Positions 11,335 through 22,831 of a DNA stretch of 64,000 nucleotides are shown piece by piece. The number at the start of each line of letters is the position of its first letter. Positions within the stretch are counted from its first letter, which is position 1. The stretch comes from Epiperipatus broadwayi (Eukaryota > Onychophora > Udeonychophora > Euonychophora > Peripatidae), in NCBI GenBank assembly GCA_028023455.1, contig JAQFVV010006245.1, forward strand, positions 6,565,276-6,629,275. Direction: 5' to 3'. Below the pieces are notes generated by a model. That model ran no database searches, was not told the origin of the DNA, and saw nothing but the letters and a program-made list of their open reading frames with translations. A program made the position numbers and the translations under genes.

Positions 11335-13427
11335 TTATTTCTATAATAATTAATATAAATACAAAAATTAATTGCTGATCAAAGTTTTCGATTCACAATT
11401 TTTTATTCATTTCTGGTTTTAGATTTAGCCAAACATCTAACTATTAAAAAAAAAAAAATTACCAATTTTCAAAACTAATAAAGAAGCTATACTATATAAT
11501 GAAATATAAATTCAAAACAATTACATCCACAGCCATAATAAAAAAAGATGTATTAAATTAATGAAAATATGATACTGAAAATTTTATCTATTCAAAGCCA
11601 ATCTCCAAAGTCAGTCTTTCCCCAGTTTCCTATACTGTATTTTAGTACCAACAGAAAACAAAATGGGATCATCAAACAAAACACTGCATTAAAACTCACT
11701 CCTATCCTCAATCTATTCACATAGATATGTATAGCATTCCCATCTTCATTCCTTCCTACCTAAAATATTTCTATTCCCATAATTTTCAACTTAATAACTT
11801 TATTCTTTTCTGAAATTAAACTCACTGAAAATTTTACACAATGTCCATGGTTCCGTTTTCAAAACACAAACTCTTCCACCACCTTTTAAAAATATAAACT
11901 GATATCTATGACTCTCCTCTTGATTAAAATCATAGAATCACTAATAAAGGACATTAGGCAGCTTTTATCTTCATTTAGATATTAAAATTATTAGAACCTA
12001 AAAAGAGAAAAAATTACATATTTCGCAATCACCCTGCTCAAAATTGTGATTAATTACATTAAAGAATGCAAGAAATCTATAATTATAACAGTTTATAAGA
12101 CATCTCTTCATCATTTGACTCAATTCTCTAAAATTGTTAAAGTATTGTGACAAATAATTATTTTTGTCCTTACCATTATCATGTCATTAACCCTAAGCTT
12201 AATTATAAAATTAATACCATGAATGGAAAGATATTTCCTGATTTTGTACCAAACATCAAGTTCCTGCTATTTATATTCTACATTAACTTCCCTCTATTTC
12301 AGATTCAAAAAAATCTACCTGGAGTTCAAATACTAATCTTTCCATGTCAATGTCAAACTTATCTCACATATGAATGACCTTCCATCTAAAAAATTGTGTA
12401 CAAATTGCTCACCATCATTAACAATTACAGCAAAAAATAATCATTTCAATTTAATATAGACAATCATCCATCTGGAAAATTATACCTAGTGAAACAATTG
12501 CATCTATATTTATGGACTTCCCATCACAAAAACTTTCCTTTTTTCTTATCGATCAGTCTATTTTAAGCCAATAAACATCACATGACCACCTCCTCCTATG
12601 CTTGTGTATAACTGTTTTAACGATCAGTCTATTATTAACTATTATCATGCAAAAATAATTCCAAATTTCTATTGAAAAAATAATAGGTACTCCTTCTAAA
12701 ACATATATTTCCACTCATGCTAACCAAATGATTACCATCTTCATTTTTTCTAAATTTACTTACTGTACTCCTACCATCATACACTAATTCCATTATTAAA
12801 AAAAGTTAATTCTTGTTGATTTTGAACAAATCAAAAAAATGTAATAATATGCTCAATTAAATGTTATGTCTATGGATTCTACTCATATATCAGTTGCAAA
12901 GACCAAAAAATTCCAAATTACTTTCAAAAATAATATTCTTATCAATTTCAACAATTAACATTTTACACCTCCATATAGCAAATTCATCGATAGATACAAT
13001 AAACTTCATATCCAAACTCTCTAAAATGATATCTTTTTTATTAAAGAGTAAAATTAGATAAGTGGATATCCATAAACCTCATGAGTTGTTCTTAACCCAG
13101 TGCTATATATCATAAAAATCATCTCATTGTTAGTAAAAATATTTGGATTTCTTGACAAAGTTAGTATTAATATTCTCTCAACCAAAACTCTTTTATTGGA
13201 TAAGATGAGCTTCTCCCAGGTTAAAACTGTATGTTTCTTATAAGATGATTCAACTACTAACCATATTATGTCACAATGTGCAAGCTATAAAATACAGGAT
13301 TCATCATCAGTTACTAACTTATGCTCCCACCTTTTCTTTAAATATAATTATTATTACTAAAATTAAAAAAAAAAAAATCAAATCAAATGTCACATGACTA
13401 ATTTAACAAATTTGTATTAGAAATGCT
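11335..13427. other. Non-coding stretch with plus-strand C over G asymmetry
   Basis: No gene is recognised. Between about 11570 and 13060 the plus strand has roughly two to three times as much C as G; single 60-base lines contain 1-5 G against 10-18 C. Degenerate internal similarities occur, for example CGATCAGTCTATT at 12550 and again at 12621. The segment at 12568-12616 resembles the flank of the hammerhead units at 28.6 kb. Confidence 0.45.
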
Positions 13428-13467
13428 TTATATAGAGCTCACAAATAAGCTCTTAACAAGCTTTGCA

Positions 13468-13530
13468 GAATATCCCCAACCCTAGACTGGTTTCTGCTAC
13501 TGGCTTCCTCAGTGAGGTGCTAGGATATTC
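13468..13530 (-). ncRNA. Hammerhead ribozyme-like motif, diverged
   Basis: On the minus strand: outer stem I strand GAATATCC, then CCTCA, the core CTGAGGA (fits CUGANGA), a short stem II region, GAAAC, then CAGTC with a cleavable GTC, and the closing outer strand GGATATTC. The outer stem I pairs over 8 bases. Stem II is weak (two or three pairs) and inner stem I is interrupted. Activity is uncertain. Confidence 0.5.
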
Positions 13531-13745
13531 ATTCAAGCATTAGATTAAAAATATCAGGACAAGCCCAGAACTTTATCTAATGGATAACTATTAAGTAGTA
13601 ACTGAACTTAGTTCACATATAGCTATTTAAGTTAGATAGCTGGATTGGAAAACATATGGATGTCTGAAAATTTCAGATTTTCTACTTAATAGATATCTAT
13701 TAGATAAAGAGCTGGGCTTGTCCTGGTATTTTTAATCTAATACTT

Positions 13746-13802
13746 GAATATCCTAGCACCTCACCGAGGAATCCAGTAGCAGAAACTGGTATGGGGATAT
13801 TC
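13746..13802 (+). ncRNA. Hammerhead ribozyme-like motif, core mutated
   Basis: On the plus strand: GAATATCC, CCTCA, CCGAGGA in place of CUGANGA (U4 to C), a stem II region, GAAAC, TGGTA with GTA as potential cleavage triplet, then TGGGG and GATATTC. Inner stem I (CCTCA/TGGGG) and outer stem I (GAATATC/GATATTC) pair well. The C at the invariant U4 should abolish cleavage. Confidence 0.5.
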
Positions 13803-13843
13803 TGCAAAGCTTGTTAAGAGCTTATTTGCGATCTCTATATATA

Positions 13844-16022
13844 AAATAATTATTATTAATATACAGAGATGAGATTTCCAAACATTAGAGTTATAATAAA
13901 ATATTTACACTCTTATGTCTAGTTTCTAAAATGCCACATTGTTTTTAACCATTCTGTGGCCATGTAACGTAATTAAATTAAGACTACTTTTGCAAAGTTT
14001 AATTTCAGTGTAAGTAGTTTGCAATGTGAATAAAATTTGTTAAAAATATACATGCATATTTTAGCATAATTATTATTAAAATTAATTTTAGATATGACTA
14101 AAATAATGAAAAAAAATATTAAAAGCTATAAATTTATTGAAGAAAATAAAAAAATCAAAGCTTACTTCTTATGTTAGCTAGAATGACATGATATAATTAT
14201 CAAAATATATTATGTTTAATATCTAAAAAAATGTCTTTAAAAAATGAAAATAATTTTGAAACAAAAAAAAATTACCTACAGAATTCTTTTTGTTTTACAA
14301 ACCTACTGTGAAGTACTGTTGTCATTAATCAGGATTATTTATAAAATTTCCCCCCACACAAAAGATGTATTTGTAATAATTTTGGGACTCCCCCCCCCCC
14401 TTTTTTTTTTTTTTTTAAAATTTAAAAAATATAATTTGGTGATTGCAATAATTTTATATTATTTTTTCATTCCTTTTATTTTTTGTCCCAAAATTACTTT
14501 TTCTTTATATAATTCAATACTGTGTTTTATTTTAAAAGGAAATCTTTATATAATCATTATGTATTTCATATAATAATATCTTTGTATAAATGAAAGTTGT
14601 AATTTGAACAATCAATAAATTGACTTTAAAACTAAAAAAGAAAATTTAAATTTATTGCTTAGCTATGTTTGTAAAGAATGTTACTTTTTCCATTATGTTT
14701 AAATCATATTACCAGACAACACTAATTATTACTTAGTTCATTATGATGGAGATATTTTATATTCTCTGTAATACTTTAGTGAAGAAAATGGTAACAGTAA
14801 ATATAATATCACTTTACTTATCTTTTAATAAGTTTTTCAATGATGATCACATTTTTGTTCCATGTTAAAAATAAATTCTTGGTTAATTTTTATCTAAACT
14901 GTTTTTATTTTTAAAATGTCCCCCTTCAATTTCACAATATAGAGGAAAACATATAATCAGTTCCTGTATAATAAATTTAATCAGTTAATTTTTTTATAAT
15001 ATAATTGTTGATAACTTCTACAAATTCTATAATTACTTTTCAGGCCAAAAAAAAAAATACTTAGCAAATTCTGTTTTTGTATGTAAATGACCAGATGTAT
15101 GCGTGTGCATATATATTGCTACTATATATAAACAGATGATATTTATTCACATTTTCAAATTAGACTTTATCAAAGTTATATTTAATAAACATTTGAAAAA
15201 ACAAATTATTACATGATCTAATATTTATTTTATTTATTTGATTATATTGTATTTCATACCATTAATTATTATTTTATGAGGGATGTAATAACATGTTTAC
15301 TCAAAATTTAAATTCAACTGTATTAATAAATATTTAGAATTTGTATAAAACCATAAAAATATTATTTTTTTTACTAATGCTTGGATTTTTATCTTTTTTA
15401 TTTATTTCTATTTTTTTTTTGTATGATAATGGTCAGTTTTTTTAGTTTCATGCTCTCTTTAGTATTTTATCTTTTTTTTTTTTTTTTGAAGACAAATAAT
15501 TATTAAATATTGATAATGAATAGTAGGATATAATAAGATCTATAGAAAACAATCAGATTTCAACTAAAAAATTTTATAGGACATTTAAAAAAATTATATA
15601 AATTACATATAAATTCCACACAATATCAATGCATAACTATCAATAAAGGCTTATGAAGCAACAGAATAATATTCATGAATACCATATGAAATGATTAAAA
15701 AACGTATAAAGATATTAAATAATATATATATAAGATATGAATCTATCAGATAATAGCTTTATAAATACAAATCCTTCTCAAATTTCAACAAAAGGAAACT
15801 TTAATAAAACTAATAAACAGTCAATTGATATTACTGGTATTCAGTAAAGTGAAATCCTTCAAATATTTCTTTAATAGTAATATTAAATAGAGCTATTAGC
15901 ATGCTCATTATATTAAGTATTTCTTTATATGCAGTTTTGAATAAAATAAGGCAAGTATATATATATATTCAAAGAAATGTAATTTAGTAAATGTTTAAAC
16001 ATAAAACAGACTAATGATCAAG
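13844..16022. other. AT-rich non-coding stretch with homopolymer runs
   Basis: No exon is recognised. A C-run followed by a T-run lies at 14391-14416 and accounts for the local ORF there. Other T-runs and short AT repeats (for example 15957-15968) are scattered. All ORFs look like AT-rich chance frames. Confidence 0.5.
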
Positions 16023-16100
16023 CGTTGGTGGTTGAGTGGTCAGTACAGCTGCTTTACAAGCAGTTGTCCTGGGTTTGCAGGTTCACTTCCCGGCCGATGC
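16023..16100 (+). tRNA. tRNA-like sequence (Val-TAC-like), pseudogene or SINE head
   Basis: The first seven bases GCGTTGG pair with the last seven CCGATGC, counting G-T pairs. TGGTTGAGTGG fits the A box, and an anticodon stem GCTGC/GCAGT encloses the loop TTTACAA, giving anticodon TAC. GGTTCACTTCC is close to the B box consensus, but the T stem pairs poorly and the molecule is 78 bases long. It is followed by TTTGTCACATG and an A11 run, not by a T-run terminator. That suggests a short tRNA-derived SINE or retroposed tRNA pseudogene in place of a working tRNA-Val gene. Confidence 0.6.
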
Positions 16101-16124
16101 TTTGTCACATGAAAAAAAAAAAGG

Positions 16125-17817
16125 CAGACTAATGGAGCTAAAAAGATTAAGATTGTATCGGCTTTGTGACATAATAAAACCAAAATACCAAATATGCTAC
16201 ACATACATATAAATTATGAAATTTTAGCATTTAAATGATAAAAAAATAAGCCAAATGAACAGTTGCTATGCAGAGTAATAATTGATGATGTATTAACTAT
16301 TATAATAAAACTTAAAATGCTATAATACTTCTGTTGTGTGATTGCATAGATTACACTGCTACTAAATATCTCATAAAAAAGTGCAAAAACTGTTAAGTGT
16401 TTTGATAAGCTTGGATAATGCTGCTATTTTTAATATTCATGCAGTAATAGAAAATCACTGCTTATAAAAACACAATTAAAAAAAATGTAATATAGATGTA
16501 ATTGCATAATTCTCTCATTAATTAATGAACTATTACCATGTTTCATCACACAATATTTCAATGGAACCATAATATCATTAGAAATTATGGAACTACTTTC
16601 ATCATCAACTTGATCTTGAATCACATACATCCACAATTTTTTCCTAAATCTTAACCTACTCACTCATATAGAAAAATCTGCAATGTAAATACCTTTTACA
16701 ATCAATGAATAATTTTATCTAACCTGTGAAAAAAAAAAATATTGAGAAAAGATTAGCCTTGCAAAAACTTCATTCTCTTCAAGACCAATCAATATTAAAA
16801 AGAAAATATCAGAATTATGTTCAGAAGAAAATATCATTAAAGAATTTTTTCTATAATAGTCACAGATATAATTTTTCCTCAGTCAATCAGTCTTCAATTT
16901 AAAATTGCAATCTTTTCACATCTAAATTATTAACATCTTCTACAATAAGTCTATCAGCATTGAAATGTCTTTAATTTAGAGTTGTAATTTGATATCACCA
17001 TACATGAAAAAAGTTAACTTCTTAATACAAAGTGAAAAATTTCATTTCTTTTTATTTCTAACAATTAGATGAGTTATATACTACTGATATTAAAAGAGAT
17101 TATTCTGAATGGTTTAACACAATGATAGATTGATATATTCAAGAGCTAAATTTACATAAATGGCGACTCAACTTTGTGATTTCTAATGATTATAATATCA
17201 ATAGTCATATGTCCACCTGAGTAACAAACTGATTTGATTAGTTCATCTTGCATGATTTAGTGCAGTACAAAATATTATGAACTCGAATTTTAAAGATCCA
17301 TGGAAAAGAGCTCAGTTATATCTCTTCAAGTATTTGAAAGTTTTATGATCTTCCAAAGCAAAAACAAACATTTGATTATTTATTTATTGGAAAAATGCAA
17401 TACAAATTAATTTGGTCTGCATATATTCAATCATTGTAATAACTTTAAAATTAGTTTTTAGATAAGTAGGAAAAAAAATCGTTTTAGTTTTGCTTCTGGT
17501 CTAATTTGTTATAATCTTTTTATTGATTTAAAAATAAATAAATTTTCCTAGACAATAAGATTACTGTTTTTCAATAATTTCTTTAAAATACATGTTAAAC
17601 ATTCTCCACTTTTTATTTTCTGACCATGTTCATTAGTTGGCTAGCTATAATATAATGAAATATGACTAAGTAAATAATAGCAAAATACTACACTGCTATT
17701 TTTTAAATGCATAAGTATTTCTATATATAATTTTTAATAGTTTTTTGCATAAACATATAAGCTCATCATATATATATATAATACACACAAAATATCAATT
17801 GTAAAAAGACAACCTAC
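16125..17817. other. Probable FCHO intron sequence, downstream of exon 17818-17959
   Basis: No further FCHO exon could be found here on the minus strand. A minus-strand frame at 16430-16663 is open, but its sequence does not match the next part of the F-BAR domain. Confidence 0.45.
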
Positions 17818-17959
17818 AGATTTGTGTCTTTTATGTTGTTCTTCTAAATATTTGTTAACTTCTTTAAATAATTCTTGGAGCCGGTGTACCATCTGCATGT
17901 GAAGACTGGATAATTTTTCTGTGGAATTTCTTAGTACTTGCCAAAATGGTGCAAAAGTA
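17818..17959 (-). CDS. FCHO: FCHO, F-BAR domain exon (second of two found)
   Basis: This 142-base minus-strand exon encodes 47 complete codons after one leading base. It reads [20 protein letters not shown], then [20 protein letters not shown], then QHKRHKS. It matches the FCHO1/FCHO2 F-BAR segment following the N-terminal helix: TFAP-W at the start, STEKL, LQEL-KEV-KY and EEQ are shared family positions. The acceptor is a T-rich tract ending TTTTAG just above 17959 and the donor is GTAGGT at 17817-17812. The leading T completes the glycine codon whose first two bases (GG) end the exon at 32536. FCHO proteins bend membrane and recruit AP-2 at clathrin-coated pits. This segment forms part of the helical F-BAR dimer. 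The exon boundaries equal those I know from vertebrate FCHO2. The AP-2-activating linker and mu-homology domain are not in view. Confidence 0.9.
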
Positions 17960-18990
17960 CTAAAATTAAAAAAACAAAACAATATAAGAATATATACATA
18001 AATAGTTTCAAAACCTGTAGAATTAAAACAAATTAAATAAAATAAATGAGTGGAATAGTACATTTATTTTATAAAAAATATGTGAATTTAGATTTTTAAA
18101 ATAATAATAATAATATAGTGATAATTATAAAGAGCTATATTTATATTGTAATTCTTTTATTTTTAAATATTCAGTTTTTATCTTTTAAATTGTACCCAAC
18201 TATCCAGTCAGAATTTGAAACTCTTTTGGTTAAGATATTTCGATTTATGTTTTTGATTTACAAATTCAAATTTTAGTTGCCCATAGCAATAGGTAAATTG
18301 TTTATAACTTTATTCTTTTTTTAAAGTAAGAAAAAGTTGTCTGTACTTTATTCAATATAAGCAAAGACATGGACATCTGATAACTACAGTTGGTATCAAT
18401 GAATTCTTTCCAATAATATTACAAGAATACTCTGGAATAGTGAAGTTAAAGTTTATTAAATTAAATTAGTAGTGATGTAATAGCCTTAGAAAAATGTATT
18501 CTTTCAAACAGACACACAAATATTTTAATTATCAAAACAGAATTGACTTTATCTGTTAAAAAATAGATCAGATTATTTTTTTGCTCTCTCTTTTTTGAGT
18601 TATCATACCAAGTTTTATAAAGTTTTCTAAAAACATCAATACATCATTATATAATTTATTCATAATTATATCATAAGCATTCTCTGAGAATTTTTCTAGA
18701 TATTTTATTGATATTGTAAATACTTTTGAGTCAGAGTTAGTGCACTTCCTCACTTCTTTCCTCCCTTTCATGATGAGTCAAAAATAATCTTATGACAGTA
18801 ACAATTCATAACAAATCAAATTCTAAAGATTATTTCATTGAAATTCATACTTATAACTAAATAAGCTTCCACATAAAATAATAAGTAACATTCATAAAGG
18901 AAAAAAAACAAAGGGTAAGAAAATTATTTAGCAAATTAGATAAAATATAGAATTAACAAAAAATGTAACTAAATCAGTATGATATTTGGG
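17960..18990. other. FCHO intron, AT-rich
   Basis: Nothing beyond the acceptor tract (17960-17975 on the minus strand) is recognised. The minus-strand frame at 18568-18771 is open but matches no domain I know. Confidence 0.5.
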
Positions 18991-19009
18991 TATTTGTAAA
19001 CTATTTACG

Positions 19010-19984
19010 GTACAGCCTGTGGCGGCACTGTGATTCTTTTGATCTGTAAGTCAATTAATTAACACCCAGAATGTCAGAGTTCAAAGGGTAGGGCTTTACA
19101 GCCGAGTGTGGCAGAGTTGGTCGGACAGCTTCATATTCTTCTCAAATCCATAGACAACTTTACGCTTCTTTCGGACGAAAGAGGATCGTCTCTCTTGATC
19201 GATATATTAGTCAAAATACCAAACAATTCTTTTCATTTGAGGCGGAGTTTGTTGGACAGTTTGACTTTCTTTTTTTGCTAAATCAATCAACAGCAACCCC
19301 CCACATTTTTAACAAATTCAAGAAGAAAGTGTAGATTCTAATTTTAAATAACAAAAAAAAAAAAAGATGTCTGTTTAAAAAAAAACAACAACAGTATATT
19401 AAAAGGAAAAAAAAAAGTCGTATGTAAAGCAAATTGTGTATATTTAAGATATTCCAAAAAAAAGTTAAAACTGTCCCTTATACTTTTAAATGTATTGAAT
19501 CCAAACCAAAAAAAAAAAAAAGATGACTGTTTAAAAAAAAACAACAGTATATTAAAAGGAAAAAAATAAAATAAAGTCGTATGTAAAGCAAATTGTGTAT
19601 ATTTAAGATATTCCAAAAAAAAGTTAAAACTGTCCCTTATACTTTTAAATGTATCGAATCCAAACCAAAAAAAAAAAAAAAGATGTCTGTAAAAAAGAAA
19701 CAGTAGATTTAGAATGGAAATCAAAAAAAAAAAAAAAGGCGTATGTCAAAAATTATGTACTTTTGAGATCCAAAAAAAATGTAAAAGTGTCCATTATAGT
19801 TTTAAATTTATCAAATGAAAACAAAAAAATAATAATTATGTCCAAAAAAAAAAACAACAACAACAATATATTAAAAAGAAAAAATTACAGCCGTATGTCA
19901 AAATACGATCTATTAAAGAAAAAAAAAAATCTAGCAGCCCGGTAATGTTATATCGCTCGGTTTTTAACTAGAAACAGCGCCACC
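19010..19984. mobile_element. A-tract-rich DNA transposon, family D, copy 1
   Basis: The right end reads CCGGTAATGTTATATC, then TTTTTAACTAGAAACAGCGC (19961-19980). It matches the right end of the element at 58677-59846 nearly base for base. A left boundary near 19010 (TGTGGCGGCACTGTGATTC) is a plausible but diverged counterpart of the terminal TGGCGCTGTTTCT. The first 320 bases are unique and of higher GC. The rest is an array of A-runs. No transposase is visible. The element lies in the FCHO intron. Confidence 0.6.
19356..19938 (+). repeat. Tandem array of A-run units, period ~157 bp
   Basis: GATGTCTGTTTAAAA (19366), GATGACTGTTTAAAA (19522) and GATGTCTGTAAAAAAG (19682) mark successive units 156-160 bases apart. 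Each unit contains four to five A-runs of 8-15 bases separated by short unique words such as GTCGTATGTAAAGC and AAACTGTCCCTTATAC. The first two units are nearly identical; the third and fourth are shortened. ORFs rich in Phe or Lys in this interval come from the homopolymers. Confidence 0.85.
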
Positions 19985-20249
19985 AAAGTTTGCACAGTGA
20001 ATACTTTACAAATACCAATATTTGTTAACTAAAATATCAATTATATTTTCTTGAAAGCAGGATAAATGCATGTGTGTATTTTTATATGTAAATATTTACA
20101 ATCATGACAGACAAAAAAAAATTATGGTCTTTATTCCAAGGAGACAATAAACTTGCCAGGCTGAAGGAAGATGCTAAAAATTTCCTGATTGTGGATCTAG
20201 GCTGCTATTTGATAATGACCTTTTACTTATATATCTACAACTGCAGATC

Positions 20250-22820
20250 ATCTTCAAGTGAAGAAAGATTTATGAATTGAGAGAACTGTCTAATATTAAA
20301 TGGGAAATTGTTGGAATTAATGAAAAGAGATGAAGAGACGATTGAAAAAGTAGATATTTACTTTATAGAGTGGAATTCATTACAAAGAAAAAGTGAAAAA
20401 TAACATTGTAGAGATTGATGATATATCAGACAAGATTGGCAAGATTAGTTATTCAAATTAACAGAGGATAATGAATGCAAATAATTCACATTTATGTTTC
20501 AACAAATTCTTATTGTAATGAAGAGATAGTTCACATTTATGTTTTAACAAATTCTTATTGTAATGAAGAGATAGGACAGCTTTATATGGATATACAAAAT
20601 TAGAACAAACAACATTTTAAAGTTATCATGGAAGACCTTAATGTTAAAAATGGTTAATCAATGGATGAGGAAAGTGCTGTCAACAAATTTGGTCATTGCA
20701 ACAAAAATAAATGAGGGCACAGGCTTGTAGAGTTTACAAAAAATAACAACATATATTGTGTTTTTTTGTTGTTTTTTTTTTGAGAAAAATGACAAATAGA
20801 AATGGAATCATCCAAATGAAGAAATAGCAAAATTGGATATTTTGACTGCCAGAAAATATATATTTTAAGATTGTAATATTCTTAAATACAAATACAACAA
20901 ATGATCTTTGATTAGTGAGATGTAAGATATGTGTTAATGCAAACTAGAAAGATGAAAACTATCAAGATAATATTAACAATTGATATTGCTAATCTTCAGA
21001 AACATTTCAATAAATTTAAATTAGAACTTGCAAATCATTTGAAAATATTAACAGAATTTGAAGGTGGTTAAGGTTTGATGGAAATCAATAAGAAGATAAG
21101 AAATATTCAAATAAGAACTGCAAAAAATATGACTGGTACAAAAAAAAACACAATTTATCGGTTAATTTTCTATTAAAATAAGACAATGTGTAAAGAAATG
21201 ATTTTTTTTTAAAGATCCATTGAAATGAACTGAATATTAGTTTTGCAAAATGCTACATAAAAAAAGACTAATGATATAAGTGATATAAGAAAATCCAACT
21301 GTCAATTGGCAATAAAAACTATAGAAAAGAATAAGTCTAAAAGGTGTAAAACAACATTTTAGTATTGGAAAAGTTGTTTCAGCAACAAGATGGGCCTATT
21401 ATTAAAAAAAAAAAGGATGACATCTCTTGAATGTGTGACAGTTCCATAAAGAATTATATAATAATAATAAAAAAAAAAAAAATAAAGTATTCCCTACAAA
21501 AAAAAATAAGTATGAAATTAAATCTGTGAAGAAGTGAAAAGCTACTGAAAATAAAGAATTATTATTGATAATTTAAAAGGGACTGGTGAAGAAATACAAA
21601 AATTATTGGTAAAGTTATACACTAAATATCTATATGATAAAACTGTATCAGATGATTAAAAGAATACAATAATAATATTGATATTTAAGTAAGGTGATAA
21701 AAAAGAATATTAGAAATTAAAAACCTATCAGTATTCTATCAGTTCTAGTCAAAATGTTTATCAAAAAAATTATAATTTGTCTACAATGAACTTTAATGCC
21801 AAAAACAATCAAAAGAACAAATTGGATTTAAAAGTGTTTTTAACAAAATAGATCATATTCAAGTACTGAGAGAAGTTATAGAAAATATTAATGAATATAA
21901 GTTACCATTATGTTGTGGATTTGCAAATTATGAAAAGACATTTAATTCTATGTTACCACAATGATTAAAGTTTTGCACTATAAACATTTAAAGTGAAGGA
22001 TGTTGTCATATTCTGAAGAATATTTACCAAACTGCAATAGGAATGAGATTAACCATGATGAAGATATAGAAGCAGAATTAAGTAAGATTAAAGATAAATA
22101 CTAAAAAAACTAAAGTAAATTCAATGATTTTTTTCTGATGAAGATAATAAAAATTGTAATAAAAATTGATAATCATGAATTAGAAAAATTAACAACAAAT
22201 ACATTGATGAGATTACTAATATAGATGAAAACATAATAGATGAAATTAAGCATAAAATTAAACTTAGATGGAGTGATTTTAATAGAAATAACTTAATATT
22301 AAAAGAAAATGTGCCTATATGTTTGAAAAGGTTTTTAATAAATATCCTTTTATCAGTTCTTACTTGTAAATCTGAGACTTGGACATTTAACAGAAGAGCA
22401 ATACAAAAGTTTCAGACCATTCAACAAAAGTATGGAGATATATATGTTAGGAATAACAAAAAGAGATCAAAAACAAAATACTTGGCTGAGGGAACAAACA
22501 AATATCACTAACCTCATTGAAGGATCAAAAACAAAATACTTGGCTGAGGGAACAAACAACTATCACTAACCTCATTGAAAGACTTAAAGAGTATAAGATG
22601 GAGCTGGACTGGACATATTGCTAGAGGAAAGGATAATAGATGAATAGTTGAAGTTTTAAACTGAATCCCAAAACATTATAAAAGACTCAGAAATGACCGC
22701 ATATAAAATGGATGAATAGGAAATATCCATTGTTATGTAAAAGGAAGTCTATTGGAGAAACCAAATTAAACTTGGAGAAACCTTCATGTTGCAGTGGATT
22801 AATAAAACTTAAAAAAGATG
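20250..22820 (+). pseudogene. RTE-clade LINE, near full length, decayed
   Basis: Blocks of an RTE open frame occur in order in shifting frames. Near 20300 lies WEIVGINEMKRDEE-like sequence of the apurinic endonuclease domain. Near 21840 lies SVFNKIDHIQVLREVIENIN. Near 21910 lies CGFANYEKTFNSM (RT motif A, the catalytic D of DYEKAFDS changed). Near 22230 lies DENIIDEIKHKIKLRWSDF. Near 22350 lies VLTCKSETWTFNRRAIQKFQ, and near 22610 WTGHIARGK. The 3' end carries a short GAT-rich tail at 22817-22831. Two local tandem duplications have arisen inside it (20486-20570 and 22466-22577). Too many stops exist for function. It is older than the copies at the left end of the window. Confidence 0.82.
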
Positions 22821-22831
22821 ATGACGACTAT

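Larger units (their letters stand above)
13428..13843. mobile_element. 416-bp foldback element with hammerhead-like motifs in both arms
   Basis: The outer arms run inward from TATAGAGCTCACAAATAAGC (left) and the complementary GCTTATTTGCGATCTCTATA (right). They continue through GCTCTTAACAAGCTTTGCAG, the ATATCCCC block and the GAAAC/CTGAGGA block to about 13590 and 13690. Arms of about 150 bases flank a centre of about 100 bases. Each arm carries one hammerhead-like core in opposite orientation (minus 13468-13530, plus 13746-13802). The core layout equals that of the array at 28.6-30.4 kb, so the two are probably related families. No protein is encoded. Confidence 0.75.

Noticed and set aside
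16430-16663. Minus-strand frame containing MKHG, a word found in the first F-BAR exon of FCHO
   Set aside because: It lies downstream of the FCHO exon at 17818 on the same strand, so the order is wrong, and the flanking residues do not match the family.
18568-18771. Minus-strand 67-codon frame near the FCHO exon
   Set aside because: No similarity to F-BAR or other domains and no splice signals at its edges.
19344-19945. Open frames on both strands rich in Phe or Lys
   Set aside because: They are produced by the A-run tandem array, not by selection for protein.
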